A DNA stretch of 27,824 bases from Bacteroidetes bacterium UBA1952 (lineage in GTDB: Bacteria > Bacteroidota > Bacteroidia > Chitinophagales > Chitinophagaceae), in NCBI GenBank assembly GCA_002336725.1, contig DDEO01000223.1, forward strand, positions 27,358 to 55,181, in the 5' to 3' direction. The translations under genes were made by a program, and so were the position numbers. Shown here piece by piece: positions 8,106-16,668 of the stretch (position 1 is its first letter; each line of letters starts with the position of its first letter). Below the pieces are notes generated by a model. It was not told where the DNA came from, made no database searches, and saw only the letters and a list, made by a program, of their open reading frames with translations.

Positions 8106-8918
8106 ATGGATAATTCCCGCACACAGCGGCAGACTAGCAGAAGAATATTGCTGATTATAAGTTTTCTCTTATTGCTGCCCAATCTTTTGCCTATTCACCT
8201 GAGGCCACTACCGGAAGCGAAGAATGCAGCTAAATGGGATAATTTTAGCATGGAACTGGCGCAGCGGCTTCAAAGTGTAGCAGATGTTATACATTTTTCA
8301 GATTCTTTAGCCCGGATTGGCGGTGTGGATACAAATGGGCTGCGTTATGCGACGGTATTAGCCACCACAATAAGGAATCGATTCTATCATGGATACAGCC
8401 ACTATTCATTACAGGAAAACTGGTTGGCAGCACTCGCAGGATATTTGATTCGCGAAGACCTTTCAGCCATTGTGATACCGGATGACATTCTGAAATACCC
8501 GATGGCAGCCTGTAGCCAGCAGAGCATCGTAATGATGGCCTGCTTTAAAGAGAAGGGGGTTGATTATAGAAAAGTGGCTTTTAAGGGCCACTATACGACC
8601 GAAGCCTGCATCAAGGATAATTGGTATTATTTTGACACGAATCTTGAACCAGATTTTTCCAGCACTGGCAGAGAGAGTTTTGAGACCTTGAACAGAAACG
8701 GGCAGTTGGTTACCATATACCAAGACAGGCTGGACTCAGCGCAGATAGCCACTGAGTTGGCTTTTGATTCCTATGGCAGGGTAAACGCTCTCCCCGCCCC
8801 AAGAGCAGAACTTTTCCACATAGCAACTCGCTGGGCTTCCAGGTTACTCTGGCTGATACCGCTGTTCTTTGCATACTTTAGAAGTCCTCGCCGACAAGCA
8901 GAGAAATCTGCTCCTTAA
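8106..8918 (+). CDS. Membrane-anchored transglutaminase-like protein of unknown function
   Basis: The 270-aa protein has a basic N-terminus and a strong membrane segment at about residues 14-32 (ILLIISFLLLLPNLLPIHL), then a soluble domain and a weaker hydrophobic stretch near residues 243-257 followed by a basic tail. The soluble domain shows the order expected of a transglutaminase-like fold: Cys136 in AACSQQSIVMMACFKEKG, His162 in VAFKGHYTTEA, and Asp177 in WYYFDTNLEP. This Cys-His-Asp order and spacing is the basis of the call. The substrate and reaction are not known; such folds include proteases, amidases and inactive binding domains. It lies between asnB and an asnB relic inside the polysaccharide locus. 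No Shine-Dalgarno is visible. Confidence 0.65.
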   Translation: MDNSRTQRQTSRRILLIISFLLLLPNLLPIHLRPLPEAKNAAKWDNFSMELAQRLQSVADVIHFSDSLARIGGVDTNGLRYATVLATTIRNRFYHGYSHYSLQENWLAALAGYLIREDLSAIVIPDDILKYPMAACSQQSIVMMACFKEKGVDYRKVAFKGHYTTEACIKDNWYYFDTNLEPDFSSTGRESFETLNRNGQLVTIYQDRLDSAQIATELAFDSYGRVNALPAPRAELFHIATRWASRLLWLIPLFFAYFRSPRRQAEKSAP

Positions 8919-8923
8919 AATAG

Positions 8924-9013
8924 TGCCGTAGAGATGTCCCCAAGGAGATGATGGACCGGCCAAAGAGGAGTTTTGCGGTGCCGGTAAGAAGATTGGCTGT
9001 ATGGATGGCATAA
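8924..9013 (+). pseudogene. C-terminal relic of a second asparagine synthase gene
   Basis: In the frame ending with TAA at 9011-9013, bases 8939-8989 read PKEMMDRPKRSFAVPVR. This matches the conserved AsnB synthetase segment, which in the intact neighbour reads PEEIMARPKSGFAVPVA. The frame has a stop immediately upstream (8921-8923) and only about 29 codons. The DNA differs clearly from the intact asnB, so it looks like the remains of a divergent second copy rather than a fresh duplication. Confidence 0.7.
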
Positions 9014-9090
9014 AATGTTTCCGGAAATTCAGTCCCGGCGGCAAGGCCAAAAGGCAAAAGGAATTCTGATAAGATTTGGATTTACAATAT

Positions 9091-10341
9091 ATGCAAGCGT
9101 CAAAACCGGAACAGAAAAATATTCTTGTTCTTGTAGAGCACGCCGGACAGGGCGGGGCTGAAAAAGTGGCGGCTACGCTGGCAGAGACGCTGGCCGCGCA
9201 GGAAGGTTATCGGGTTCATTACTGCTCCCTGTATCAGCCGGCAAAATTTCCGGAAATTCCGGGGGTGGAAGTAGCCTCACTGGGGTTGGCTTCCGGCGGC
9301 GGAATGCAGGGCCGTCTGCAACGCTATTGGGGTGCCGTCGCGCGACTCCGACGCTTCAAAAAAGCCAACAACATCCACCTGACCATCAGCAACCTCTGGC
9401 CGACTGATTGGGTAAACTTTTTAACGGGCCGGGAAAAAAAGGTTGCCGTTATTCACACGACTATTCTGCACAGCCACCACAACCAGTTGATGGTAAAAGC
9501 CCGCAAACTGGTTTCCTTTATCTACGGGGGCCTGGACAAGGTGGTTCTGGTCAGCGACAACCAGAAGCCGGAACTGGCGGACTTTTTCAAAGTTCCGACA
9601 CCAAAACTTCAGGTCATCTATAACCCGGTGGATAATAAGAAGGCCGCCCATCTGGCCGAAAAAGCCCCGTCCCAGCAACTGGAAAAACTGCTTTCAGAGC
9701 GCCCGGTACTGACGACCATCGGGCGTCTTTCGCCCGGCAAAAACGTGGAAGCCCTCATTCGGATTTATCAACATCTGCGACCAACGAATGCCCGGTTGCT
9801 GATCGTAGGCGAAGGACCGGAGAAGCCTACACTGGAGACAGTCATCCAAGCAGTCGGGCTTACGTTTGCCGACTTCTCGGGCGACCTGCAACGAGCGGGC
9901 GACGCAGACATCTACTTTGCACCTTATCAACAAAATGTATTTGCTGTGCTGCGGCGTTCGACGCTGTTCTTGTTCCCAACGCGCGGCGAAGGTCTGCCCC
10001 TCGTACTCCTCGAATCTATGAGCTGCGGCTGCCCGGCACTGGCCAGCGACTGCCCCAACGGCGGTGTCTCTGAAATCATGCAGGGGAAAACGCACTTTGA
10101 TATAAAGCATCCGCGTACCCAGTCTGAAAAAGCAACCGGCGGCTATCTGATGCCTATACCCGATGACGCGGCCACCGATGCTTTGTGGGCCGAAAAAATT
10201 CAGGAGTTGCTTTCTCTTGACGACGCTGGCCGGCAGGCGCTGCGCCACACCGCCCAAAAGAGAGCCGCCGATTTCGACATCAGCCATTTTAGCCGGCAAT
10301 GGCAGGAACTGGTACAAAACCTATTGCATGAAACAAAGTGA
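9091..10341 (+). CDS. Family 4 glycosyltransferase (GT-B)
   Basis: Glycosyltransferase of the repeat-unit assembly. It has the acceptor-side loop EHAGQGGAEKVAATLAE and a C-terminal donor domain with TIGRLSPGKNVEALI, LLIVGEGPEKPTLE and the GT4 signature RGEGLPLVLLESMSCGCPAL. I start it at ATG 9091 (MQASKPEQKNILVLVEHAG, 416 aa); an in-frame TTG at 9076 would add five residues without a good ribosome binding site. The stop (TGA, 10339-10341) overlaps the next gene's start by 14 nt, implying translational coupling. It precedes two further GT4 genes in the same operon. Sugar specificity is unknown. Confidence 0.9.
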   Translation: MQASKPEQKNILVLVEHAGQGGAEKVAATLAETLAAQEGYRVHYCSLYQPAKFPEIPGVEVASLGLASGGGMQGRLQRYWGAVARLRRFKKANNIHLTISNLWPTDWVNFLTGREKKVAVIHTTILHSHHNQLMVKARKLVSFIYGGLDKVVLVSDNQKPELADFFKVPTPKLQVIYNPVDNKKAAHLAEKAPSQQLEKLLSERPVLTTIGRLSPGKNVEALIRIYQHLRPTNARLLIVGEGPEKPTLETVIQAVGLTFADFSGDLQRAGDADIYFAPYQQNVFAVLRRSTLFLFPTRGEGLPLVLLESMSCGCPALASDCPNGGVSEIMQGKTHFDIKHPRTQSEKATGGYLMPIPDDAATDALWAEKIQELLSLDDAGRQALRHTAQKRAADFDISHFSRQWQELVQNLLHETK

Positions 10342-11584
10342 GCGCCTGCCGAAAGCAGCGGTGTCCGGAAAATCCATCCTTTATCTTTCCTATGACGGCC
10401 TTACCGATCCTATCGGACAGTCGCAGGTGCTGCCCTACCTGCGCGCCTGCCGTGCCAAAGGCATCCCCCTGCACCTGGTAACTTTTGAAAAGAAAAGCCA
10501 CCAACAAAAAATTCAGGAAACGCAGGCGCTGCTCGACACCGAAGGCATCGTATGGCATAGATTGCAGTTTACCGAAGGGCGGGGTATTCATCTGAAGATG
10601 CTCGACTTTGGCCGCTTTGTGGCGCGCGCTTTTGCAGTGGCTCTTCGCAACAAATGCGCCGTCATTCACAGCCGCAGCTATTTTGCCTCTATGGTGGGGT
10701 TGTTGATAAAAGGGGCAACCGGCAAGAAACTGATTTTCGACAAGCGCGATTTTTGGGTAGATGCCGGCATCGAAACCGGTCGCATTGACCTGAAAAAGCG
10801 CTCTCACCGAGCCACCTACGCGCTGCTCCGCCGCTTCGAGAAGCAGTTATTTCAGCGGGCTGATCATGTTGTTAGCCTCACCCACAACGCCAGTAAAATC
10901 GTTCAGGACAGATACCCGCAGCAAACAACCGAAACCATTACGGTTATCCCTTGCTGCGCCGACCTGCACCATTACGACCCCACAACCCTCGCCGAAGCCG
11001 AAAAAACAGCGCTCCGCGAAAAATATGGCTTGACGAACGCCACCGTTTTCGGCTATGTAGGCAGCATCGGAAATACCTATAAACTACCCGAATACTTCGA
11101 CTGCTTTAAGGCATTAGCTGCGAAAATACCCAATGCGAAACTCCTCTTTATCGCCAACAATGACCCCGAAGAAATTTTCCGCATCGCCGATGCACAGGGT
11201 ATTTCCCGCGAAAAAATTGTGGTAACGCGCTCCCCGCGCGAACAAATGCCGCTGCATATCTCCATCATAGATTACGGCTTCTTTTTCATCATGCCGAGCT
11301 TTGCCAAGCAGGCCTGTTCGCCTACCAAGCAATACGAAATGCTGGCGATGGGCAAACCCATCATCACCAACAAAGGTGTGGGCGATGCTGCAAAAGTGTT
11401 CGAAGAACTGCAATGCGGCTTCCTGATTGAAGATTTCAACGAGGAAAATTACCGCGCAGCGGCAGAATGGGCCGCCATGCATCCGCCCAAAGACACCCGC
11501 TACGATCTGAGCCATTACTCGCTTGACTACGGTGCCGAAAAATACTATAACGTTTACCGATTGCTGCTTGATGGAAAAAGCTAA
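10328..11584 (+). CDS. Family 4-like glycosyltransferase
   Basis: The 418-aa GT-B protein begins MKQSERLPKAAVSGKSILYL. The N-terminal domain has YDGLTDPIGQSQVLPYL, typical of GT4-like enzymes of Bacteroidota polysaccharide clusters. The C-terminal domain has TVFGYVGSIGNTYKLPEY and SPTKQYEMLAMGKPIITN, which fills the place of the usual E-x7-E motif (here with KQYE). The ATG at 10328 is chosen because the homologous N-terminus begins there; the frame stays open further upstream but inside the previous gene. It overlaps both neighbours by 14 nt (ATG to stop in each case), a tight coupled arrangement. Confidence 0.87.
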   Translation: MKQSERLPKAAVSGKSILYLSYDGLTDPIGQSQVLPYLRACRAKGIPLHLVTFEKKSHQQKIQETQALLDTEGIVWHRLQFTEGRGIHLKMLDFGRFVARAFAVALRNKCAVIHSRSYFASMVGLLIKGATGKKLIFDKRDFWVDAGIETGRIDLKKRSHRATYALLRRFEKQLFQRADHVVSLTHNASKIVQDRYPQQTTETITVIPCCADLHHYDPTTLAEAEKTALREKYGLTNATVFGYVGSIGNTYKLPEYFDCFKALAAKIPNAKLLFIANNDPEEIFRIADAQGISREKIVVTRSPREQMPLHISIIDYGFFFIMPSFAKQACSPTKQYEMLAMGKPIITNKGVGDAAKVFEELQCGFLIEDFNEENYRAAAEWAAMHPPKDTRYDLSHYSLDYGAEKYYNVYRLLLDGKS

Positions 11585-12719
11585 AAAGATTCTCTTTATC
11601 GTGCCTTATCCCCATGATAAAGCACCCAGTCAGCGGCTGAAATTTGAACAGTATTACCAGCAATTCCGCGATGCCGGCTACGAGGTGGAGTGGTCTTCCT
11701 TCTATGACGACAAGGCCTGGAGCCTGATTTATAAGCCCGGCAATATTTCTGGAAAAATGGCGGCCATGGCGCGGGGTTATTTCCGGCGGCTGCGCGATTT
11801 GTTTCGCATCGGGAAATACGATATTATCTATGCCCACCTGTGGGTAACGCCTATTGGCCCGCCTGTTTTTGAGCATTTGCTTGCCGCGCTTTCCGGAAAA
11901 AAACTGGTTTATGATATTGACGACCTGATTTTCCTGAAAAACGCCTCGCACATAGCCTGGTGGAAGCAGTTGATAAAAGGCCGCAAAAAGCCTATCGTGC
12001 TGATGAAGAAAGCGCAGCACGTGGTAACCTGCACACCCTTCCTCGACGAATTTGTCCGCCAATACAACCCGCATACCACTGACATTTCTTCCACGATTGA
12101 CACCGATAGCTATCAGCCGGTGAATCCTTACAACAACGACCGGAAGCTTACACTCGGATGGAGCGGCAGTCACAGCACGGCGGCCTATCTGCACTTGCTG
12201 ACCGAGGTTTTGCAGGCGCTTTATAAAGAAAAACCTTTCCGCCTGCTGGTGATGGGCGATAAGGATTTCCGGATGGAAGGCGTAGAAGTAGAAGCCCACG
12301 CGTGGAGCGCCGAAGGCGAAATCCCGACGCTGCAACAGATAGATATTGGACTGTACCCGCTGCCCGATGAGCAATGGGTGCTGGGAAAAAGCGGCCTCAA
12401 AGCACTGCAATACATGAGCCTCGGCATTCCGACGGTAGCTACTGCAATTGGCGCGAACTACCGCGTGATAGAAGACGGCGTTTCCGGCTTTCTGGTCAAA
12501 ACGCCGCAGGAATGGAAGGAAAAACTGCACCTGCTGATGCAGGATGCCGATTTGCGGAAACGAATGGGACAAGCGGCACAGGCGCGTGTAGAACAACACT
12601 ACTCCATCAAAAGCACGGCCCCGGTTTATGTGGGCATACTCAACTCCATTTCTTCTTCCTCCTCCTCCTCTTCTTCTGTTTCAACAATGCGCGACACTAC
12701 CGGATCGTCCGGAAAATAA
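11571..12719 (+). CDS. Family 4 glycosyltransferase with poly-Ser tail
   Basis: The 382-aa GT-B protein starts MEKAKKILFIVPYPHDKAP at ATG 11571, overlapping the previous gene by 14 nt. Motifs: YAHLWVTPIGPP, YDIDDLIF, LTLGWSGSHSTAAYL and the donor domain GKSGLKALQYMSLGIPTVAT. The typical C-terminal region (EDGVSGFLV, EQHYSIKSTAPVYVGIL) is complete. After it comes a nine-serine run and a 13-residue tail, encoded where the opposite-strand polymerase gene ends. The final 94 bp of the gene are shared antisense with that gene, so the tail may be dispensable. Sugar specificity is unknown. Confidence 0.88.
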   Translation: MEKAKKILFIVPYPHDKAPSQRLKFEQYYQQFRDAGYEVEWSSFYDDKAWSLIYKPGNISGKMAAMARGYFRRLRDLFRIGKYDIIYAHLWVTPIGPPVFEHLLAALSGKKLVYDIDDLIFLKNASHIAWWKQLIKGRKKPIVLMKKAQHVVTCTPFLDEFVRQYNPHTTDISSTIDTDSYQPVNPYNNDRKLTLGWSGSHSTAAYLHLLTEVLQALYKEKPFRLLVMGDKDFRMEGVEVEAHAWSAEGEIPTLQQIDIGLYPLPDEQWVLGKSGLKALQYMSLGIPTVATAIGANYRVIEDGVSGFLVKTPQEWKEKLHLLMQDADLRKRMGQAAQARVEQHYSIKSTAPVYVGILNSISSSSSSSSSVSTMRDTTGSSGK

Positions 12720-14026
12720 CGCTGATAGAGTAGGGCAAGAAACAGGGTGTAGAAAGGTAATACCGGTATTTTGTAGCGTACCAGCGTGCCGAAGTTGGAT
12801 GCAGAGATGCCCACCATAAAGGCGAAAAGCAGGCTGAAGAAAAGGCAAAACTGGATGGTGGAGTCACTGGCGAGGGCGCTGAAAAACCCATTCAGCCCAA
12901 CTTTTCGCAGCACTTTGATGGTCAGGTATAGCAAAACCATGCTTTCTGCCGAGGCAAAGAGCGTAAAGGGCTTTAAATACTCCCACGGATAGGGCCGGAA
13001 AAGCGTAACGTTGATACCCGCAGGAATGGATTTGAGTAGGCTGGGGAGCGAACTGTAATCCACATCCAGATTATAGGCAGAACCAGCAGAAAGCTCGGCA
13101 ATATAGCCGTAGGTAAGGCTGGCCGTTTCAACCACACTGTCCAGTGCATAACGTCCCAAAAGGTCGCCCAGATTGCCCATGACAAAGACGATGGCGGCAA
13201 CAGAGACGACGATAACAATCGGGGTGATGATTTTGCGCAGACCCGGATTGGAGATACGGTCTTTAAGTGCGCCAAAAACGTAAAAAATATAGAAAGGCAG
13301 GAAGGCCGCCAGGATATAAACCTTTACAGAAGCAATCAGATAGGCACTAAAAATAAAAACGGCGATATTAATTGGAAGCCGCCGGGGCCTTATAAACACA
13401 TGATAACCGCAGATAAAAAGCCAGCACAGGGCCGTGAAGGTAACCGTATCTTTAAAAATACTGGAACTCCAGATAAGCAGCGAAGGAATATAAATCGTGC
13501 AGAAAGCGGCAACCCGATACGTCAGATTATAATTCTCTACGAAAAAAACGAACAGCCGCCAAAGGGCTAGGTAGGATAGAGCGGCAAATAATAAGGAACA
13601 GGGTAGGTAGGCATTGAAGCTTACCACGTTAAGCAGCCCTGCAACCTTGGCAACATTAAAAGATGAATCGGCAAATATTTTTGCATCATAGATGCTCAGC
13701 CCGTCTAAGTTCTCGTTATTAAACTGGTGGATATTGCTGTTTAATACCTTGAATATCTCCGCCGGGTGATTTAGAAAATACTTACTCAGCATCTTGCCGC
13801 CTTCAAAGAAAAAGCGACCGTCAAAAGATCCCTGATAATAATACTCATAAATCATCCCGATGGCCACACAACCCAGAAACTTCAGCCACATACCGCGCCG
13901 GAAATAAGGCCATAATTCTTCCGCATCCTCGTAATGCCGGGAATTAAAATAACGTCTTAACAACAAGACACACGCCGCCAGATAAATCGGTAGCAGCGCG
14001 TAATCATACCAATATATAAAATACAT
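12626..14026 (-). CDS. Polytopic membrane protein, candidate Wzy-type polymerase
   Basis: The 466-aa protein has about ten hydrophobic helices and no soluble catalytic domain. Features: a longer polar segment after the first two helices (GSFDGRFFFEGGKMLSKYF), the segment SSSIFKDTVTFTALCW, and a late RYKIPVLPFYTLFLALLYQ. Similar segments occur in polymerase-like proteins of exopolysaccharide loci. The locus has Wzx and Wzc but no other polymerase candidate, which supports a Wzy role. This is inference from topology and context, since Wzy proteins share little sequence. It is the last gene of the minus-strand ugd-uxs operon (6 bp after uxs) and ends in a run of nine Glu, antisense to the Ser run of the convergent GT gene. 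Confidence 0.65.
   Translation of the reverse strand: MYFIYWYDYALLPIYLAACVLLLRRYFNSRHYEDAEELWPYFRRGMWLKFLGCVAIGMIYEYYYQGSFDGRFFFEGGKMLSKYFLNHPAEIFKVLNSNIHQFNNENLDGLSIYDAKIFADSSFNVAKVAGLLNVVSFNAYLPCSLLFAALSYLALWRLFVFFVENYNLTYRVAAFCTIYIPSLLIWSSSIFKDTVTFTALCWLFICGYHVFIRPRRLPINIAVFIFSAYLIASVKVYILAAFLPFYIFYVFGALKDRISNPGLRKIITPIVIVVSVAAIVFVMGNLGDLLGRYALDSVVETASLTYGYIAELSAGSAYNLDVDYSSLPSLLKSIPAGINVTLFRPYPWEYLKPFTLFASAESMVLLYLTIKVLRKVGLNGFFSALASDSTIQFCLFFSLLFAFMVGISASNFGTLVRYKIPVLPFYTLFLALLYQRYFPDDPVVSRIVETEEEEEEEEEMELSMPT
12651..12677. repeat. Triplet repeat read as poly-Ser (+) and poly-Glu (-)
   Basis: Nine tandem TCT/TCC triplets encode nine serines in the + strand glycosyltransferase tail and, on the complement, GAA/GAG codons for a nine-Glu run in the minus-strand membrane protein. 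It lies within the 94-bp tail-to-tail overlap. Slippage by whole triplets keeps both reading frames. Confidence 0.92.
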
Positions 14027-14032
14027 GGCCTC

Positions 14033-14971
14033 CTATCGCAGCACGCCCTCAAAATACGCCAGCGTCCTCCTCAACCCCTCTGCCCGGTCCACCTTCGGTT
14101 CCCAGCCCAGAATCTCTTTGGCTTTCGTAATATCGGGTTTACGCTGCTTGGGATCATCCTGCGGCAAGGGGCGGTGAACGATTTTGACGTTCGCGCCCGT
14201 CAGCGCCAGCACTTCTTCGGCAAACTCCTGCAAGGTGATCTCTACCGGATTGCCAATATTTACCGGCAAATGATAATCCGAAAACAGCAGCCGATAAATG
14301 CCGTCCACCAAATCATCTACATAGCAAAACGAGCGCGTCTGCGAACCGTCGCCAAAAACCGTGATGTCTTCGCCATGAAGCGCCTGATTGACAAACGTCG
14401 GCAGCGCACGACCATCATCCAGGCGCATCCGCGGGCCATAAGTGTTGAAAATGCGTATGATACGCGTCTCCAGCCCGTGAAAATTGTGATAGGCCATCGT
14501 CATGCTTTCCATAAACCGCTTCGCTTCGTCATATACGCCGCGCGGCCCAATGGGATTCACATTGCCCCAATACTCCTCCGTCTGTGGATGCACGAGCGGG
14601 TCGCCATACACCTCCGAGGTGCTTGCCACCAGCATTCGCGCACCCTTCACACGCGCCAGCCCCAGCAGGTTGTGCGTCCCCAGCGAACTCACCTTCAGCG
14701 TCTGAATCGGCATCCTTAGATAGTCTATCGGCGAGGCAGGCGAGGCAAAATGCAGGATGTAATCAATATCGCCCGGCACATGAACGTATTTGGATACATC
14801 GTGATGGTAAAAAGTAAACGCCTTGTGCGGAAAAAGATGCTCTATGTTCCGAATGTTGCCCGTAAGCAGGTTATCCATGCCCACAACCTCAAAGCCTTCG
14901 CCGATAAAACGATCGCAAAGATGGGAACCCAGGAAGCCGGCAGCGCCGGTAATCAATATTCTTTTAGACAT
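14033..14971 (-). CDS. UDP-glucuronate decarboxylase (UDP-xylose synthase)
   Basis: Extended short-chain dehydrogenase/reductase that converts UDP-glucuronate to UDP-xylose through a bound NAD cycle. The 312-aa protein has the N-terminal Rossmann motif [10 protein letters not shown], then [22 protein letters not shown] and YDEAKRFME with the catalytic Tyr-x-x-x-Lys. The segment [16 protein letters not shown] is characteristic of the UXS family. Length is normal. It lies directly downstream of the UDP-glucose dehydrogenase gene, which makes its substrate, and 6 bp upstream of the candidate polymerase. The pair indicates xylose, or a sugar derived from UDP-xylose, in the polymer. Confidence 0.92.
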   Translation of the reverse strand: MSKRILITGAAGFLGSHLCDRFIGEGFEVVGMDNLLTGNIRNIEHLFPHKAFTFYHHDVSKYVHVPGDIDYILHFASPASPIDYLRMPIQTLKVSSLGTHNLLGLARVKGARMLVASTSEVYGDPLVHPQTEEYWGNVNPIGPRGVYDEAKRFMESMTMAYHNFHGLETRIIRIFNTYGPRMRLDDGRALPTFVNQALHGEDITVFGDGSQTRSFCYVDDLVDGIYRLLFSDYHLPVNIGNPVEITLQEFAEEVLALTGANVKIVHRPLPQDDPKQRKPDITKAKEILGWEPKVDRAEGLRRTLAYFEGVLR

Positions 14972-15118
14972 AGAAAGACGAAGATTCAGAAATTAAAAGG
15001 CAAATTCCAAATAAGAAGCGCTGCTTTGGAGGCTGCAATTTCCGGAAATTTTCCCTGAGGCGACAAAGACGGGAAAGTATTTTGTTTGTTCTCTCTTGAA
15101 ATAAAAACGAATCACTCA

Positions 15119-16456
15119 TCAGGCGCTGGCCTGCGCAGCAACCGCTACCACAGGCCGACCCATACTTTCGTAATGGAAACCCAGTTCTTCCATCTTGGAA
15201 AGCATATACACATTGCGGCCATCAAAAATAACCCGCTCCCGCAATAATCCGGCCATCTGTTCAAAGCGCGGATTCCGGAATTCGGCCCACTCGGTAACGA
15301 TTATCAAAGCATCCGCGCCGTCGAGCGCGTCGTAGGCATCGGTGGCGTAATAAATGCCTTCCGTGCCCAGTTGGCGGCGCACATTATCCATCGCTTCGGG
15401 GTCGAAAGTGCGCACGGTGGCCCCGGCTTCCAAAAGCTCCTGAATCAATTCCAGCGCAGGTGCTTCCCGAATGTCGTCGGTCTCTGGTTTAAAAGCAAGA
15501 CCCCACACGGCAAAGGTTTTTCCGGAAAGATTCTCACCATAATATTTCTTTACCTTCTGGCCCAAAATCGTTTTCTGACGGGCATTTACTTCCATCACCG
15601 AACGCACAATCCGGAAATCATAACCATATTCATCCGCCGTTTGCGCCAGCGCCTGCACATCCTTCGGAAAACACGAGCCGCCATAGCCCACGCCCGGAAA
15701 CAGGAAGCGTTTCCCAATCCGGCTATCCGAACCAATACCCATGCGCACAGAATCGACATCGGCACCGGCACGCTCGCAAAGATTGGCCATCTCGTTCATA
15801 AAAGAAATACGCATCGCCAAATACGCATTCGCCGCATACTTGGTCATCTCCGAAGAACGCTCGTCCATGAAATGAATCGGGTTGCCCTGACGCACAAAAG
15901 GCGCATAAAGCTCCTCCATAATCTTGCGGGCCTTCTCGGATCGTGTTCCCAAAACCACACGGTCGGGTTTCAAAAAGTCTTCAATCGCCACGCCTTCGCG
16001 CAGAAATTCCGGGTTGGAAACCACGTCGAAAAGCTCCAAACGAAGGTTCTCGGCCAGCACAGCAGCTACTTTCTCCGCCGTGCCCACGGGAACGGTGCTT
16101 TTATTAACCACCACCGTATAATCAGTAAGCATCCGGCTCAAATCGCCCGCAGCCTGAAGCACGTATTGCAAATCGGCCTCGCCACCTTTGCCCGGAGGCG
16201 TGGGCAAGGCCAAAAAGATGACCTTCGTATTACGGATGCCTTCCGCCAGCGAAGTAGTGAAGGTGATGCGCCCTTCTTTAATATTGCGCTCCAGCAACAG
16301 GTCGAGGCCCGGCTCATAGATAGGCGATTTTCCCGAACGCAGGCTTTCTACCTTTTCTGTATTCACATCCACACAAACCACGTCATTCCCCATCTCTGCA
16401 AAGCAAACGCCACTCACAAGGCCCACGTATCCGGTTCCGACAATGGTAATCTGCAT
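15119..16456 (-). CDS. ugd: UDP-glucose 6-dehydrogenase
   Basis: Oxidises UDP-glucose to UDP-glucuronate with two NAD+. The 445-aa protein has the N-terminal NAD-binding motif GTGYVGLVSG, the ALPTPPGKGGEADL segment, NKSTVPVGTA, SNPEFLREG and the catalytic cysteine in GGSCFPKDV (Cys262). The C-terminal UDP-binding domain has WGLAFKPETDDIREAPAL. It is complete, and the protein begins with MQITIVGTGYVG. It heads the minus-strand operon with uxs and the polymerase candidate. A TATCTTTG promoter element lies about 38 bp upstream of the start. It is distinct from the second sugar dehydrogenase at 20665-21954, which uses an N-acetylated sugar. Confidence 0.96.
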   Translation of the reverse strand: MQITIVGTGYVGLVSGVCFAEMGNDVVCVDVNTEKVESLRSGKSPIYEPGLDLLLERNIKEGRITFTTSLAEGIRNTKVIFLALPTPPGKGGEADLQYVLQAAGDLSRMLTDYTVVVNKSTVPVGTAEKVAAVLAENLRLELFDVVSNPEFLREGVAIEDFLKPDRVVLGTRSEKARKIMEELYAPFVRQGNPIHFMDERSSEMTKYAANAYLAMRISFMNEMANLCERAGADVDSVRMGIGSDSRIGKRFLFPGVGYGGSCFPKDVQALAQTADEYGYDFRIVRSVMEVNARQKTILGQKVKKYYGENLSGKTFAVWGLAFKPETDDIREAPALELIQELLEAGATVRTFDPEAMDNVRRQLGTEGIYYATDAYDALDGADALIIVTEWAEFRNPRFEQMAGLLRERVIFDGRNVYMLSKMEELGFHYESMGRPVVAVAAQASA

Positions 16457-16493
16457 AATAAAAATTGAAAGCTTTTTTTGGGATTAGCTCTTG

Positions 16494-16501
16494 CAAAGAT
16501 A
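16494..16501 (-). promoter_or_regulatory. Bacteroidota -7 element of ugd
   Basis: On the minus strand the sequence reads TATCTTTG, matching TAnnTTTG. It lies 37 nt before the ugd ATG, giving a 5' leader of about 30 nt. A clear TTG/TTTG -33 element at the usual distance is not visible. Confidence 0.55.
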
Positions 16502-16635
16502 GAAGAGGAAACGAAAAATGATGACACCGATATGAAACTTTTTGAACTACACATCCTGTTGCGAACGCCTTCCTCGCCTGCCGGATGTCTGTTGCAAACG
16601 GAAAGCCGCTTTCCTCCCCCCAGCCCCCTCGCCCC

Positions 16636-16668
16636 GCCCCGAAAAAACACCTTTTCCGGGGCTTTTTT
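16636..16668 (+). terminator. Rho-independent terminator without an obvious upstream gene
   Basis: GCCCCG (16636-16641) pairs with CGGGGC (16657-16662), with four more A-T pairs beyond a bulged C and a 6-nt loop, followed by six T. It is oriented for + transcription, but the nearest upstream gene (ugd) is on the other strand. It could end a small RNA or act as a leader attenuator for the GT gene at 16826. Confidence 0.7.

Noticed and set aside
10163..10327. Longer start for the second GT4 gene
   Set aside because: It would lie wholly inside the previous GT gene; the recognisable N-terminus and the 14-nt coupling both point to ATG 10328.
11436..12599. Long minus-strand open frame (387 codons) opposite the poly-Ser GT gene
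   Set aside because: It is the complement of a well-supported GT4 gene; the translation shows no domain and the GC-rich codon pattern explains the open frame.
15371..16468. Long + strand open frame opposite ugd
   Set aside because: It is the shadow of a complete UDP-glucose dehydrogenase, with His/Arg-rich translation and no family signature.
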